Assembly: GCA_942491415.1 (NCBI GenBank)
Contig: CALOAD010000009.1
Span: 192,783 to 256,782, forward strand
Length of the DNA: 64,000 nucleotides
From: CALOAD01 sp942491415
GTDB lineage: Bacteria > Cyanobacteriota > Vampirovibrionia > Gastranaerophilales > CALOAD01
Direction: 5' to 3'
The notes beneath the pieces are model-generated. The model was not told the origin of the DNA. It saw only the letters and a list, made by a program, of their open reading frames with translations, and did no database searches. This document shows, in pieces, positions 45,805-53,447 of the stretch. A program made the translations under genes and the position numbers. The number at the start of each line of letters is the position of its first letter. Positions within the stretch are counted from its first letter, which is position 1.

Positions 45805-46875
45805 TTGCGTGCTTCAGATGTTTTATGTTCTCAAGGTAATTTTATAAAAATTTTAGAGGCTTTATATAATACTGTTCTTATCGTTGATAATAAGAAAAAT
45901 GTTGTTTATGCTAATGCTAATGCCAATAAGATTTTCAGAGTAGACACTTCTTGTTTGGGAGAAAATTCAAATAATATTTTGGGGAATTTCATAAATTGTA
46001 AGAATGATTGTACCAACTGTCTTGGCTGTGAATTGGATCGTTCAATAAAAAACTTGATAAAATTTGGGAAAGAACATGAAGTTACAAAAAAAGAAATGGT
46101 GTTTTTTTCCAGGATAGAAGGGCAAAAACAATTTAAAACTTCTGTGATGAAATTTTTTCATAACGAAAAAGAACTGTTTTTTATTGCTTTGGATGATATT
46201 ACAGAAGAAAAAAAGCTTTTTAAAGAGCTTGAAATGAAACATTATAGACTTCAAAAACTTTCTGAATCATTGGAAAATTCTGATTCTATAGTTATGGCAA
46301 TTGCAAATAGTGTTGAGGCTAAAGATAAGCTCACAAAAGGTCATATCAGTAGGGTTGCTTTTTATGCTCAAAAAATTGGTGAGTATTTTAAGATGTCGGA
46401 ATCAGAACTTGAGTTATTAAAAAAAGGTGCTGTTTTGCACGATATAGGTAAAATAGGAACACCTGACAATATTTTAAATAAGCCCGGAGCATTAACTAAA
46501 GAAGAATTTGAGATAATGAAAAACCATCCTGTAGACGGCTGGAATATACTTAGTTCCTTAAAATCATTTAAGAATTTAGCTAAAATAGCCAGGCATCACC
46601 ATGAAAAACTTGATGGAACAGGTTATCCGGATGGTTTAAAAGATGAAGAAATAGATATTTACACAAGAATTGTTGCTATTGTGGATATTTTTGATGCATT
46701 AACCGCAGATAGATCTTATAGAAGTGCTTTAACCCGAGAGCAAGCTTTAAATATAATTTTTGAAGATGTGAAAAAAGGCAAACTCGATTCTAAAATAGCA
46801 AATGCACTTAAAGAAATAACAGCAAAAGAAACGTTTCCTTTTGCCTCAAGCGCAAAACAGAAATTCTCCAAATAA
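45805..46875 (+). CDS. PAS sensor with cysteine cluster and HD-GYP phosphodiesterase domain
   Basis: 356 residues from a TTG (AAGGATAG upstream). An N-terminal PAS domain (about 15-130) contains an embedded cluster C65-x3-C69-x2-C72-x2-C75, with C50 nearby. After a short coiled linker (140-160), the C-terminal HD-GYP domain follows: KGHISRVAFYAQKIG, AVLHDIGKIGTPDNILNKPG (HD at 212-213), HHEKLDGTGYPDGL (GYP at 273-275). HD-GYP enzymes hydrolyse cyclic di-GMP. The cysteines suggest redox, metal or Fe-S sensing by the PAS domain, which would couple it to c-di-GMP turnover. It lies alone on the plus strand, convergent with a candidate small RNA. Confidence 0.88.
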   Translation: MRASDVLCSQGNFIKILEALYNTVLIVDNKKNVVYANANANKIFRVDTSCLGENSNNILGNFINCKNDCTNCLGCELDRSIKNLIKFGKEHEVTKKEMVFFSRIEGQKQFKTSVMKFFHNEKELFFIALDDITEEKKLFKELEMKHYRLQKLSESLENSDSIVMAIANSVEAKDKLTKGHISRVAFYAQKIGEYFKMSESELELLKKGAVLHDIGKIGTPDNILNKPGALTKEEFEIMKNHPVDGWNILSSLKSFKNLAKIARHHHEKLDGTGYPDGLKDEEIDIYTRIVAIVDIFDALTADRSYRSALTREQALNIIFEDVKKGKLDSKIANALKEITAKETFPFASSAKQKFSK

Positions 46876-46894
46876 AGACTCATAAAAAATCCGC

Positions 46895-46918
46895 AAAAAA
46901 AAACCACCTTGCGGTGGT
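46895..46918 (-). terminator. Terminator of the candidate small RNA
   Basis: On the minus strand ACCACC-GCAA-GGTGGT is a perfect stem with a GNRA tetraloop, followed by a nine-base T-run (46903-46895). It points away from the HD-GYP gene, so it belongs to a minus-strand transcript. Confidence 0.82.
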
Positions 46919-47011
46919 ATTCTGCATCCTAATGGTCTCTTCTTCCATTTAATAGAAGTCTTTAAACTTCATTCGGGGTAATATGTTTTAGTGTGTATTT
47001 TACACTTGATA
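46895..47011 (-). ncRNA. Candidate independently transcribed small RNA (~117 nt)
   Basis: The region between HD-GYP and mazG has no open frame of note, but on the minus strand it has a near-consensus promoter and an excellent terminator about 117 nt apart. The predicted transcript can form GAAGT-ACTTC and ATGG-CCAT hairpins before the terminator stem. It does not match 6S, SRP, tmRNA or RNase P by eye. The start near 47011 is an estimate. Confidence 0.5.
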
Positions 47012-47017
47012 CTTAAT

Positions 47018-47046
47018 ACGATAATGTATATTTCTTATTCTGTCAA
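47018..47046 (-). promoter_or_regulatory. Promoter of the candidate small RNA
   Basis: TTGACA (47046-47041) is a perfect -35; TATCGT (47023-47018) is the -10, at the ideal 17-bp spacing. It has no gene downstream on the minus strand other than the small RNA. Confidence 0.55.
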
Positions 47047-47090
47047 TACCTAAATGTTGAAATAATTTATTTTGTTTAGAAGCTTTTTTA

Positions 47091-47135
47091 GGGGCTTTTG
47101 AAAAAAACACCCAAAAAACTTACAGGGCAAGGGAA
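47091..47135 (-). repeat. Degenerate copy of the intergenic hairpin repeat
   Basis: On the plus strand GAAAAAAACACCCAAAAAAC resembles the reverse complement of the repeat core (GAAAAAAGTACCCAAAAAAC). It lacks the intact long stem and lies in the 400-bp gap before mazG. Besides this and the small RNA, nothing else is recognised in the gap (46876-47282). Confidence 0.5.
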
Positions 47136-47282
47136 GAGCCGTTGTGTAAATATCATTACTCCCTTAATAAAACTTAAAGAAAAAGCAGTTTTAAGTGTAC
47201 AGGCTACAATAAAAAACAATTTCTTTATTATGAACTTTGGATTTGATAAGCTATAAATCGAAAGCATTTAAGGATGGTTAAA

Positions 47283-48053
47283 TTGAAAAATTTAGAAAAA
47301 TTAATTGAAATAATTGCAACATTAAGATCTCCGCAAGGATGTGAGTGGGATAGACAACAAACTCACAAAACCCTCAGGCAAAATTTTTTGGAAGAAGTCT
47401 ATGAAGCGGTTGATGCTATTGATGAAGAAGATAAGGAAAATTTAAAAGAAGAGTTAGGGGATGTTCTTTTGCAAATAGTGTTGCATGCTCAAATTGCTTC
47501 AGAAGTGAGAGATTTTACGCTTGAAGATGTAGCTGAAGTTATTTCAGAAAAATTAATACGACGCCATCCTCATGTATTTGGAAATCAAAAAGTTTCAGGA
47601 ACTGAAGAGATTTTAGCAAATTGGGAAGAAATAAAAAAGGCTGAAAAACCTGAAAGAACTTCTGTATTGTCAGGCATTTCTAAATCTCAACCAGCGTTAT
47701 TAACGGCTTATAAGATAAGTAAAAAAGCTGTAAAAACAGGTTTTGAATGGCCGAATAAAAAAAGTTTAATGGAGTGCATTCAATCTGAATTTGTCGAATT
47801 TGAAAAAGCGGTTGAATTAGAAGATGAAAAACAAATGGAAGATGAGCTCGGTGATATTTTGTTTTCTGTTGTAAACCTTGCAAGGTGGCATAAAATAAAC
47901 CCGGAACTTGCATTAATAAATGCTAATAATAAATTTAAAAAAAGATTTCAGACAATGGAAAAACTTGCCAATAAAGAGTTAAATAAATATTCATTTGAAG
48001 AATATGATGAACTGTGGAAAAAAGCGAAAAAAGAATTAGAGGAGTCAAAATAA
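47283..48053 (+). CDS. mazG: Nucleoside triphosphate pyrophosphohydrolase MazG
   Basis: About 256 residues. LRSPQGCEWDRQQTHKTLRQNFLEEVYEAVDAID and EELGDVLLQIVLHAQIA form the first MazG domain with its EExxE/ExxD metal site; a second half with LEDEKQMEDELGDILFSVVNLARWHKINPE completes the tandem bacterial form. It removes pyrophosphate from NTPs and dNTPs and cleans the nucleotide pool. The TTG at 47283 is preferred because AAGGATGG precedes it, as at the HD-GYP gene; an ATG at 47274 lacks a spaced site. SppA overlaps its stop (TAATG). Confidence 0.93.
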   Translation: MKNLEKLIEIIATLRSPQGCEWDRQQTHKTLRQNFLEEVYEAVDAIDEEDKENLKEELGDVLLQIVLHAQIASEVRDFTLEDVAEVISEKLIRRHPHVFGNQKVSGTEEILANWEEIKKAEKPERTSVLSGISKSQPALLTAYKISKKAVKTGFEWPNKKSLMECIQSEFVEFEKAVELEDEKQMEDELGDILFSVVNLARWHKINPELALINANNKFKKRFQTMEKLANKELNKYSFEEYDELWKKAKKELEESK

Positions 48054-48892
48054 TGAACATAAAAAAGACTTTCAGAAAAATTAAACATACTTTATTTGCG
48101 GATAAAAGAATCGCTTTAATCAAATTAGAAGGGGTTATTGTAGACTCTAATGTCCTGCCGATTGCCACAAAAATTATTGAGGCATTGGAAGATGCTAAAA
48201 AAATGGGATTTAAAGCAGTCGTACTTAGAATTAATAGTCCCGGAGGCACGGTAGGTGCATCACAGGAAATTTATTCAGCGATTAAAAGAATTCAAAAAGA
48301 TAATATAAAAGTAGTGGTGTCTATAGGTGATGTAGCTGCAAGTGGTGGAGTTTACGTAGGAGTTGCAGGTGATAAAATTGTCGCAAATCCTGGTTCAGTT
48401 ACGGGCTCTATAGGTGTAATAATAAAAAGTAGCGTGTTGAAAAAGTTGTATGGTAAATTGGGAGTGGATAGTCAGGTTGTAAAATCCGGAGAATTTAAAG
48501 ATATATTATCTAATACCAGATATTTTTCAAAAAAAGAAAAGGTAATTCTTCAAGAGCTTATTGATTCAACTTATGAGCAATTTTTAAATACTGTAGCAAT
48601 AGAAAGAGGACTCGAAGTGGAAGCTGTGCGAAAATTTGCAGATGGTAGAATATTTTCGGGAGAACAGGCTCAAAAACTTGGTCTTGTTGATAAATTGGGT
48701 TCTCAAAAAGACGCTGTTGATCTAGCTGCAAAGCTTGTGGGTATAAAAGAAGAGCCTAAACTGATTAATATTTCTCCTAAAAAAGGATTTTTGCAAAAAA
48801 TTTCAAAATTATCTATTGAACAAATTTTAGAAAATCTAGGGGCAGGTTCAGTACATTCAGGTGTTCCGCTTTGGATTATGCCCGGAATATAA
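48053..48892 (+). CDS. sppA: Signal peptide peptidase SppA (S49 family)
   Basis: About 279 residues from the ATG at 48053, with GAGGAG upstream. The longer frame from 48014 lies in mazG. INSPGGTVGASQEIY and GDVAASGGVYVGVAGD carry the catalytic serine; VKSGEFKDILSNTRYFSKKEK carries the lysine of the Ser-Lys dyad; PGSVTGSIGVI is the preceding loop. Short SppA proteins degrade leftover signal peptides in the membrane. No membrane helix is apparent at the N-terminus, which is unusual and suggests peripheral association. Confidence 0.92.
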   Translation: MNIKKTFRKIKHTLFADKRIALIKLEGVIVDSNVLPIATKIIEALEDAKKMGFKAVVLRINSPGGTVGASQEIYSAIKRIQKDNIKVVVSIGDVAASGGVYVGVAGDKIVANPGSVTGSIGVIIKSSVLKKLYGKLGVDSQVVKSGEFKDILSNTRYFSKKEKVILQELIDSTYEQFLNTVAIERGLEVEAVRKFADGRIFSGEQAQKLGLVDKLGSQKDAVDLAAKLVGIKEEPKLINISPKKGFLQKISKLSIEQILENLGAGSVHSGVPLWIMPGI

Positions 48893-48985
48893 AAATATAT
48901 TGATAAATAGATGAAAAAATGGATGAAAAAAATTAGCTGATAAGTTAAAATAATTGGTGTTGGAATTAAAGTTAGGAGAAAATAA

Positions 48986-49381
48986 TTGGAAGAGACAAGC
49001 TCTTATAAGCTGGCAAGTGTTATAGCAAGGGTATGCGATAATAAACTTGCAAAAAATATTACGATTTTAAATATAAGCAATGTATCGGTATTGGCGGATT
49101 ATTTTGTTATTTGTAGTGCTGATTCTACAACTCAGGTAAAAGCACTAACAGGTGCTGTGCGAGAAAAAGTTAAAGAATTATACCAAAGAATACCCGCTGG
49201 TGAAGAAAACGATACAAAAAACAGATGGAATCTTTTGGATTATGGAGATGTGGTTGTTCACGTACTACATAGAGAAGAACGTGAAACTTATGCGATTGAA
49301 AAATTTTGGAACCATGCCTGCACAATAGAAGAAGAGCTATGGAAAAGTGAATCGGAAGAGTTGCAAGAGCAACTTTTGTAA
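48986..49381 (+). CDS. rsfS: Ribosome silencing factor RsfS
   Basis: 131 residues from a TTG with AGGAG upstream. ITILNISNVSVLADYFVICSADSTTQVKALTGAVREK and NRWNLLDYGDVVVHVLHREERETYAIEKFW are diagnostic of RsfS/Iojap. It binds ribosomal protein uL14 on the large subunit and blocks subunit joining when nutrients are scarce. It follows sppA after about 90 bp, and fcl follows after 12 bp. Confidence 0.94.
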   Translation: MEETSSYKLASVIARVCDNKLAKNITILNISNVSVLADYFVICSADSTTQVKALTGAVREKVKELYQRIPAGEENDTKNRWNLLDYGDVVVHVLHREERETYAIEKFWNHACTIEEELWKSESEELQEQLL

Positions 49382-49393
49382 TCGGAGTATGTA

Positions 49394-50335
49394 ATGAATA
49401 AAAAAATATATGTAGCCGGACATCGAGGTTTGGTGGGAAGTGCGATAATAAGACAGCTTAAAAAAGAAGGTTTTTCAAATATAATTACCAAAACAAGCAA
49501 AGAACTTGATCTTTCTGATCAAATAGCAGTTTTTGATTTTTTTGAAAAAGAAAAACCAGATTGGGTCTTTCTTGCAGCGGCTAAAGTTGGCGGAATTAAA
49601 GCAAATGATACATATCCTGTAGATTTTCTTTTAGATAATTTGAAAATTCAAAATAATGTAATAGAAGCTTGTTATAAAAATGATGTCAAAAAATTGCTTT
49701 TCTTGGGGTCTAGTTGCATTTATCCCAAAGAAGCACCTCAACCTATAAAAGAAGAATATTTGCTCACGTCAAAATTAGAACCCACTAACGAGCCTTATGC
49801 GTTGGCTAAAATTGCAGGCATAAAGCTTTGTAACTCATATAATAAACAACATGGAACATGCTATTTATCTGTTATGCCTTGTAACCTTTATGGTATAAAC
49901 GATAATTATCACGAAGAAAATGCTCATGCACTCCCGATGTTATTAAGACGTTTTCACGAAGCAAAACAAAATGGATTAAAAGAAGTGGCAGTGTGGGGAA
50001 CAGGTACTCCATTAAGGGAGTTTATGTTTAGTGAAGATTTAGCCGAAGCATGTGTATTTTTAATGAAAAATAAAAATGCAAATGAACTTCCTGAATTTAT
50101 AAATATAGGAACGGGCGAAGATTGCACTATAATGGAGCTTGTTCATATGATAAAAGATGTTGTCGGCTTTGATGGTGAAATAAAGTTAGATACATCAAAA
50201 CCTGACGGTACGATGCGTAAGCTTATGGATGTATCAAAAATAAATAAACTGGGCTGGAAAGCAAAAACAACTTTAAAAGAGGGTGTTAAGCAAACATATA
50301 ATGATTTTTTAACTAATAAAAATCTAAGAAAGTAA
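49394..50335 (+). CDS. fcl: GDP-L-fucose synthase
   Basis: 313 residues. The Rossmann motif GHRGLVGSAI is at about 8-17, followed by AAAKVGGIKANDTYP. SSCIYPKEAPQPI and YALAKIAG supply the Ser-Tyr-Lys catalytic set of the short-chain dehydrogenase family. It epimerises and reduces GDP-4-keto-6-deoxymannose to GDP-L-fucose for surface glycans. GDP-mannose dehydratase (gmd), its normal partner, is not adjacent. A strong terminator follows. Confidence 0.93.
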   Translation: MNKKIYVAGHRGLVGSAIIRQLKKEGFSNIITKTSKELDLSDQIAVFDFFEKEKPDWVFLAAAKVGGIKANDTYPVDFLLDNLKIQNNVIEACYKNDVKKLLFLGSSCIYPKEAPQPIKEEYLLTSKLEPTNEPYALAKIAGIKLCNSYNKQHGTCYLSVMPCNLYGINDNYHEENAHALPMLLRRFHEAKQNGLKEVAVWGTGTPLREFMFSEDLAEACVFLMKNKNANELPEFINIGTGEDCTIMELVHMIKDVVGFDGEIKLDTSKPDGTMRKLMDVSKINKLGWKAKTTLKEGVKQTYNDFLTNKNLRK

Positions 50336-50360
50336 GCTATTAATAGCTTACTTTCTTTTT
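50326..50360. terminator. Bidirectional terminator after fcl
   Basis: AAGAAAGTAAGCTAT (50326-50340) pairs with ATAGCTTACTTTCTT (50343-50357), followed by Ts. The stem is 15 bp. It serves fcl (+) and the discoidin gene (-). Confidence 0.9.
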
Positions 50361-50384
50361 TTGTAATGTGTTTATATAATGTTT

Positions 50385-51884
50385 TTAGTACATTCCTCTT
50401 GCTTCACAGCCGAATCGCCAGTTTGAAGGGGTTATTGCAGTGGTAGTGCCACTGGTTTTGTTTGCCAGGTTCGTTATTTTTGCACTTCCGGTAACAAAAG
50501 TCAGCTTGTTTTTAGCTGATAATAAAACATTGCTCTCAGAACCCCAGTTGTATATTTTATTCCCTTCTTCATAACCAAGATCGTTTTTTATACATTCAAG
50601 GTAGGAATTAAGCTTTAAATTTTTAAGCGGTATATTAACATCAAAATCATAACAGGTTGCAAGAGCTAAAGCCCCTGTTTCAAAAGAAGTTTTATGATTA
50701 AAAGCATAATTTACCGGGTTTGCCAGTATTCCGTTAGTTCTTTTAACTTCTCCCAATTTTACAAATTGGCATTCTTCCCATACAGTTCCGTTAAACTTAT
50801 AAGGTTTATGAGGCTTAACAGAAGTATCAAGCCAATAATCATTTTGCATAGGAGATTCAGGCGTTTCATCAGTTTCTGTCATTTTATAATAAGATTCAAA
50901 TAAATCCAGTTGTTCTATCCCGATATAAGTTCCGCCATTAATTTCAGTTATATTAATTCTGTAATAAATATAACTTGTATCATTTTCAAATCTGCAAGTT
51001 TTTATATTATCTACATCAGTATGATTTGTCTGAGTATCTAATACAATCCAGTTTGTGTCATCATGAGAAGCTTCAAAAGTCCAACTTTTAGGTGTTGTGT
51101 TTAAACTACCAAATCTACCTTTAAGAGAATACTCTGTTATTTTTCGAGCGGTTGCCAATTGCGCTCTTAACCATCCTGAAGTTGTGCCGTTTTGAGAAAG
51201 CCAACAATTGCTGGCTGAATTTCTTACTCCATCAAAAGCTTCATATGGATAATAGTTAGTATCATACCAATTAATTGCTTCGGCGGTAAAACCATTACAA
51301 GAGTTACTTGTCATTGGGGGTATGACGGATTGATCATCTCTAAGTTTAACCCAGGTTGGATCTTGCCCTTTTTCTTTGATAATTACATGGGTTCCATCAT
51401 CAACGATATCATCGACAACAACATTTTCTTCTATAGCCTCAACTGTTCCGTCGGGATAAGTGAAAACAACGGAAGGATTGCTACCACCGGCTAAAATTCT
51501 AACACTTCCGTTATCAACTTTTGTTATAAAGTTAGGAGTTCCGTTAGTATCTTTTTTCCCACTATTCACAGCATAAGGAGTGTATAAAGCAGGTTTTGTC
51601 GTGTCTTTATTTTCGATAGCATCATCCACATATTTTTTGTGAGTTAAAGCACTTGGTATATCTATTGAAAGAGTTGTCATTACTGTTTCTGAGTACTTTT
51701 GAATTTGTTCAAAGTTGTTACTTCCATCTTTTTTAATAACATCGTTTGATAGTGTATTATTTATAGTTGTAATATTGTTAGTGTTTTCCCCTATACCATT
51801 TCGACAAGCTGTAAAATTGTCATTTACGTGTTCTGCAACTGCTTTTGTACCGGGCACAAAAACATAAGGCATCGTGAAACTCAT
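50385..51884 (-). CDS. Tail-fibre-like protein with F5/8-type C (discoidin) domain
   Basis: 499 residues. The N-terminus (PYVFVPGTKAVAEHVNDNF and following heptad-like GENTNNITTINNTL) resembles trimeric phage tail and needle proteins. The middle (about 195-330) is an F5/8-type C carbohydrate-binding domain: NWYDTNYYPYEAFDG, WLRAQLATARKITEYSL, WTFEASHDDTNWIVLDTQ, YYRINITEINGGTYIGIEQLDLFE. The C-terminal part has the NDYWLDTSVKPHKPYKFNGTVWEE segment common in tail fibres. There is no signal peptide and no other phage gene nearby, so it may be a lone adhesin, a prophage remnant, or part of a tail-like machine encoded elsewhere. AAGGAT precedes its ATG. Confidence 0.75.
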   Translation of the reverse strand: MSFTMPYVFVPGTKAVAEHVNDNFTACRNGIGENTNNITTINNTLSNDVIKKDGSNNFEQIQKYSETVMTTLSIDIPSALTHKKYVDDAIENKDTTKPALYTPYAVNSGKKDTNGTPNFITKVDNGSVRILAGGSNPSVVFTYPDGTVEAIEENVVVDDIVDDGTHVIIKEKGQDPTWVKLRDDQSVIPPMTSNSCNGFTAEAINWYDTNYYPYEAFDGVRNSASNCWLSQNGTTSGWLRAQLATARKITEYSLKGRFGSLNTTPKSWTFEASHDDTNWIVLDTQTNHTDVDNIKTCRFENDTSYIYYRINITEINGGTYIGIEQLDLFESYYKMTETDETPESPMQNDYWLDTSVKPHKPYKFNGTVWEECQFVKLGEVKRTNGILANPVNYAFNHKTSFETGALALATCYDFDVNIPLKNLKLNSYLECIKNDLGYEEGNKIYNWGSESNVLLSAKNKLTFVTGSAKITNLANKTSGTTTAITPSNWRFGCEARGMY

Positions 51885-51903
51885 AGTTTATCCTTTCTTT
51901 TTT

Positions 51904-51937
51904 CTACTTTTATTCAAACGCGCTTGATTGAAAGTAG
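51904..51937. promoter_or_regulatory. Imperfect inverted repeat upstream of the discoidin gene
   Basis: CTACTTTTATTCAA and TTGATTGAAAGTAG are 12/14 complementary around ACGCGC, 20 bp before the gene start. It could be an operator or a 5' leader hairpin. Confidence 0.5.
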
Positions 51938-51981
51938 GATAACTCGAATTTTGTTATTGCAATATTAAAATTTATAAATTT

Positions 51982-52001
51982 AAGCCTATAGATACAGGCT
52001 T
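51982..52001 (-). terminator. Small hairpin after yhaM
   Basis: AAGCCT and AGGCTT form a 6-bp stem around an 8-nt loop 79 bp after the yhaM stop. There is no clear T-run, so it is weak. Confidence 0.35.
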
Positions 52002-52079
52002 TTAGGAATATATAAATATTCATGAACAAAAAGATAAGGTAGACTTTTGATTATTATAAGCTCGATAAGTAATAATTAT

Positions 52080-52913
52080 TTAGAGATCTTTAATCATATC
52101 AGCTCGAATTAGACCAAATTTGGCAGAAAGATCATCAATATGATGAACCAGATAAAGCTCGGATTCTAAATTTCTTTCACCCAGATCAATTAATGCGTCC
52201 CATTCAGATCTACCGTGATGTGCAGCTATCATTCTTGCGATGTTTTTAAAATCATTGTTCATTGCCCAACAAAAAGCATATTGAGTGTGATTTATCCATT
52301 TTGTTCTAAAATCTTCAATTATTTCAACTATACCTGTTTCAATGTTTATTTCGTACTCAAACATTTTACCTATGTCATGCATGATACAAGCTGCAATAAC
52401 TTGATCGTTATCAACATTTTGTTTAAAAAGAGGAATTGTAACTTTTGCAAATTCAATACATTCCCAAGTGTGTTGCATAAGCCCACCTAAATAATTATGG
52501 TGCATAACTTTTGCAGCAGGAACCGTTTTGAAAAGATATTCATTTGTCATTATTTCTTTTAAAACAGCTTTTTTAAGTTTTTCATCTTTAAATTCGTTTA
52601 TAACTGAGATGATTTTATTAAAAAGATGCTCCCGAGCTTTTTCGTTGAGTCCGATAGGAGCTTTTTCAATTATTTTAATATTTTTGATTATGCAATTATT
52701 GTAATCGTAGTTAAAATCACCTTCTATTTGAACAATATTACCTGCTCTAAATGCTATTGGCGAAATTTTATCAAGGAAATTACTCCATATTTTGCAATCT
52801 AATGTTGAGTTTGAATTATGGTCCTGTAGGATTAAATTCCCCATAGGATCGCCTTTTTTTGTTTTTGAAATACTAAAGCTTTTTACCATAAATTTTGATG
52901 ATAAATCTATCAT
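52080..52913 (-). CDS. yhaM: 3'-to-5' exoribonuclease YhaM family protein
   Basis: 277 residues. An N-terminal OB-fold (about 1-90: SFSISKTKKGDPMGNLILQD, NIVQIEGDF) is joined to an HD hydrolase domain with HHNYLGGLMQHTWECIEFAK, AACIMHDIGKMFEYEI and IAAHHGRSEWD. This order is specific to YhaM/CBF1, which degrade RNA and single-stranded DNA from the 3' end with Mn/Co. GAGGAT precedes the ATG. It is slightly shorter than the B. subtilis protein. Confidence 0.9.
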   Translation of the reverse strand: MIDLSSKFMVKSFSISKTKKGDPMGNLILQDHNSNSTLDCKIWSNFLDKISPIAFRAGNIVQIEGDFNYDYNNCIIKNIKIIEKAPIGLNEKAREHLFNKIISVINEFKDEKLKKAVLKEIMTNEYLFKTVPAAKVMHHNYLGGLMQHTWECIEFAKVTIPLFKQNVDNDQVIAACIMHDIGKMFEYEINIETGIVEIIEDFRTKWINHTQYAFCWAMNNDFKNIARMIAAHHGRSEWDALIDLGERNLESELYLVHHIDDLSAKFGLIRADMIKDL

Positions 52914-53061
52914 TTACAAATCCTCAATGTAAACTTGCAAGATTGATTTTAAAATAAGCTGGAGTTAAATACAAGCTTTTTTTATTAGTGTTCGTTGGTA
53001 TTGATGTTTATAAAAGCCATTACAAAAGTTTAAAATAATACAATTAAATTAACTTTTAGTA

Positions 53062-53090
53062 TTTACAAGAAATATTCTTATTGCTATAAT
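53062..53090 (+). promoter_or_regulatory. Promoter of tRNA-Asn
   Basis: TTTACA (53062-53067), 17 bp, TATAAT (53085-53090), 26 bp before the tRNA. This is a near-consensus sigma-70 promoter with ideal spacing. Confidence 0.75.
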
Positions 53091-53115
53091 ACACTTGAAT
53101 TGAATAAATAAACAT

Positions 53116-53187
<72 letters not shown>

Positions 53188-53193
53188 TTTTTT

Positions 53194-53229
53194 AAAAAGA
53201 GTCTTGGTGAAAAACTAAGACTCTTTTTG
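53194..53229 (+). terminator. Terminator after tRNA-Asn
   Basis: AAAAAGAGTCTT (53194-53205) pairs with AAGACTCTTTTT (53217-53228), ending in Ts. It is six bases after the tRNA. Confidence 0.85.
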
Positions 53230-53246
53230 TTAAAGGTTTATGTATT

Positions 53247-53441
53247 TTATAACCACTTTTTATTATAAAAGAATAAAAATGTAGATATACTAAAAACAAT
53301 CATAATAGCTATAATTATGTAAAATCCACTATCAAGCTCTACCAAGGGTAGTTTTGTAAAATTCATCCCAAATAAACTTGCTAGTAATGTTGCTGGGAGT
53401 AAAGCAGCAGAAATAACTGTTAGAAACTTAATTAGAGACTT
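53247..53441 (-). pseudogene. corA remnant (C-terminal ~64 residues only)
   Basis: The minus strand encodes the two last membrane helices of a CorA-type magnesium transporter, with the signature GMNF (LLASLFGMNFTKL) and the end FYNKKWL. It has no start codon. It continues in frame with the treS stop region: treS ends TAG, then AAA TAA, then the corA fragment. The first ~80% of corA is missing. It is most likely a deletion remnant next to an acquired gene block. Confidence 0.75.
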
Positions 53442-53447
53442 TTATTT

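Noticed and set aside
47274..47282. ATG start of mazG
   Set aside because: It overlaps the ribosome site AAGGATGG, which fits the TTG at 47283 better; the ATG is not excluded.
50385..51884. Whole prophage
   Set aside because: No integrase, terminase, portal or lysis gene nearby.
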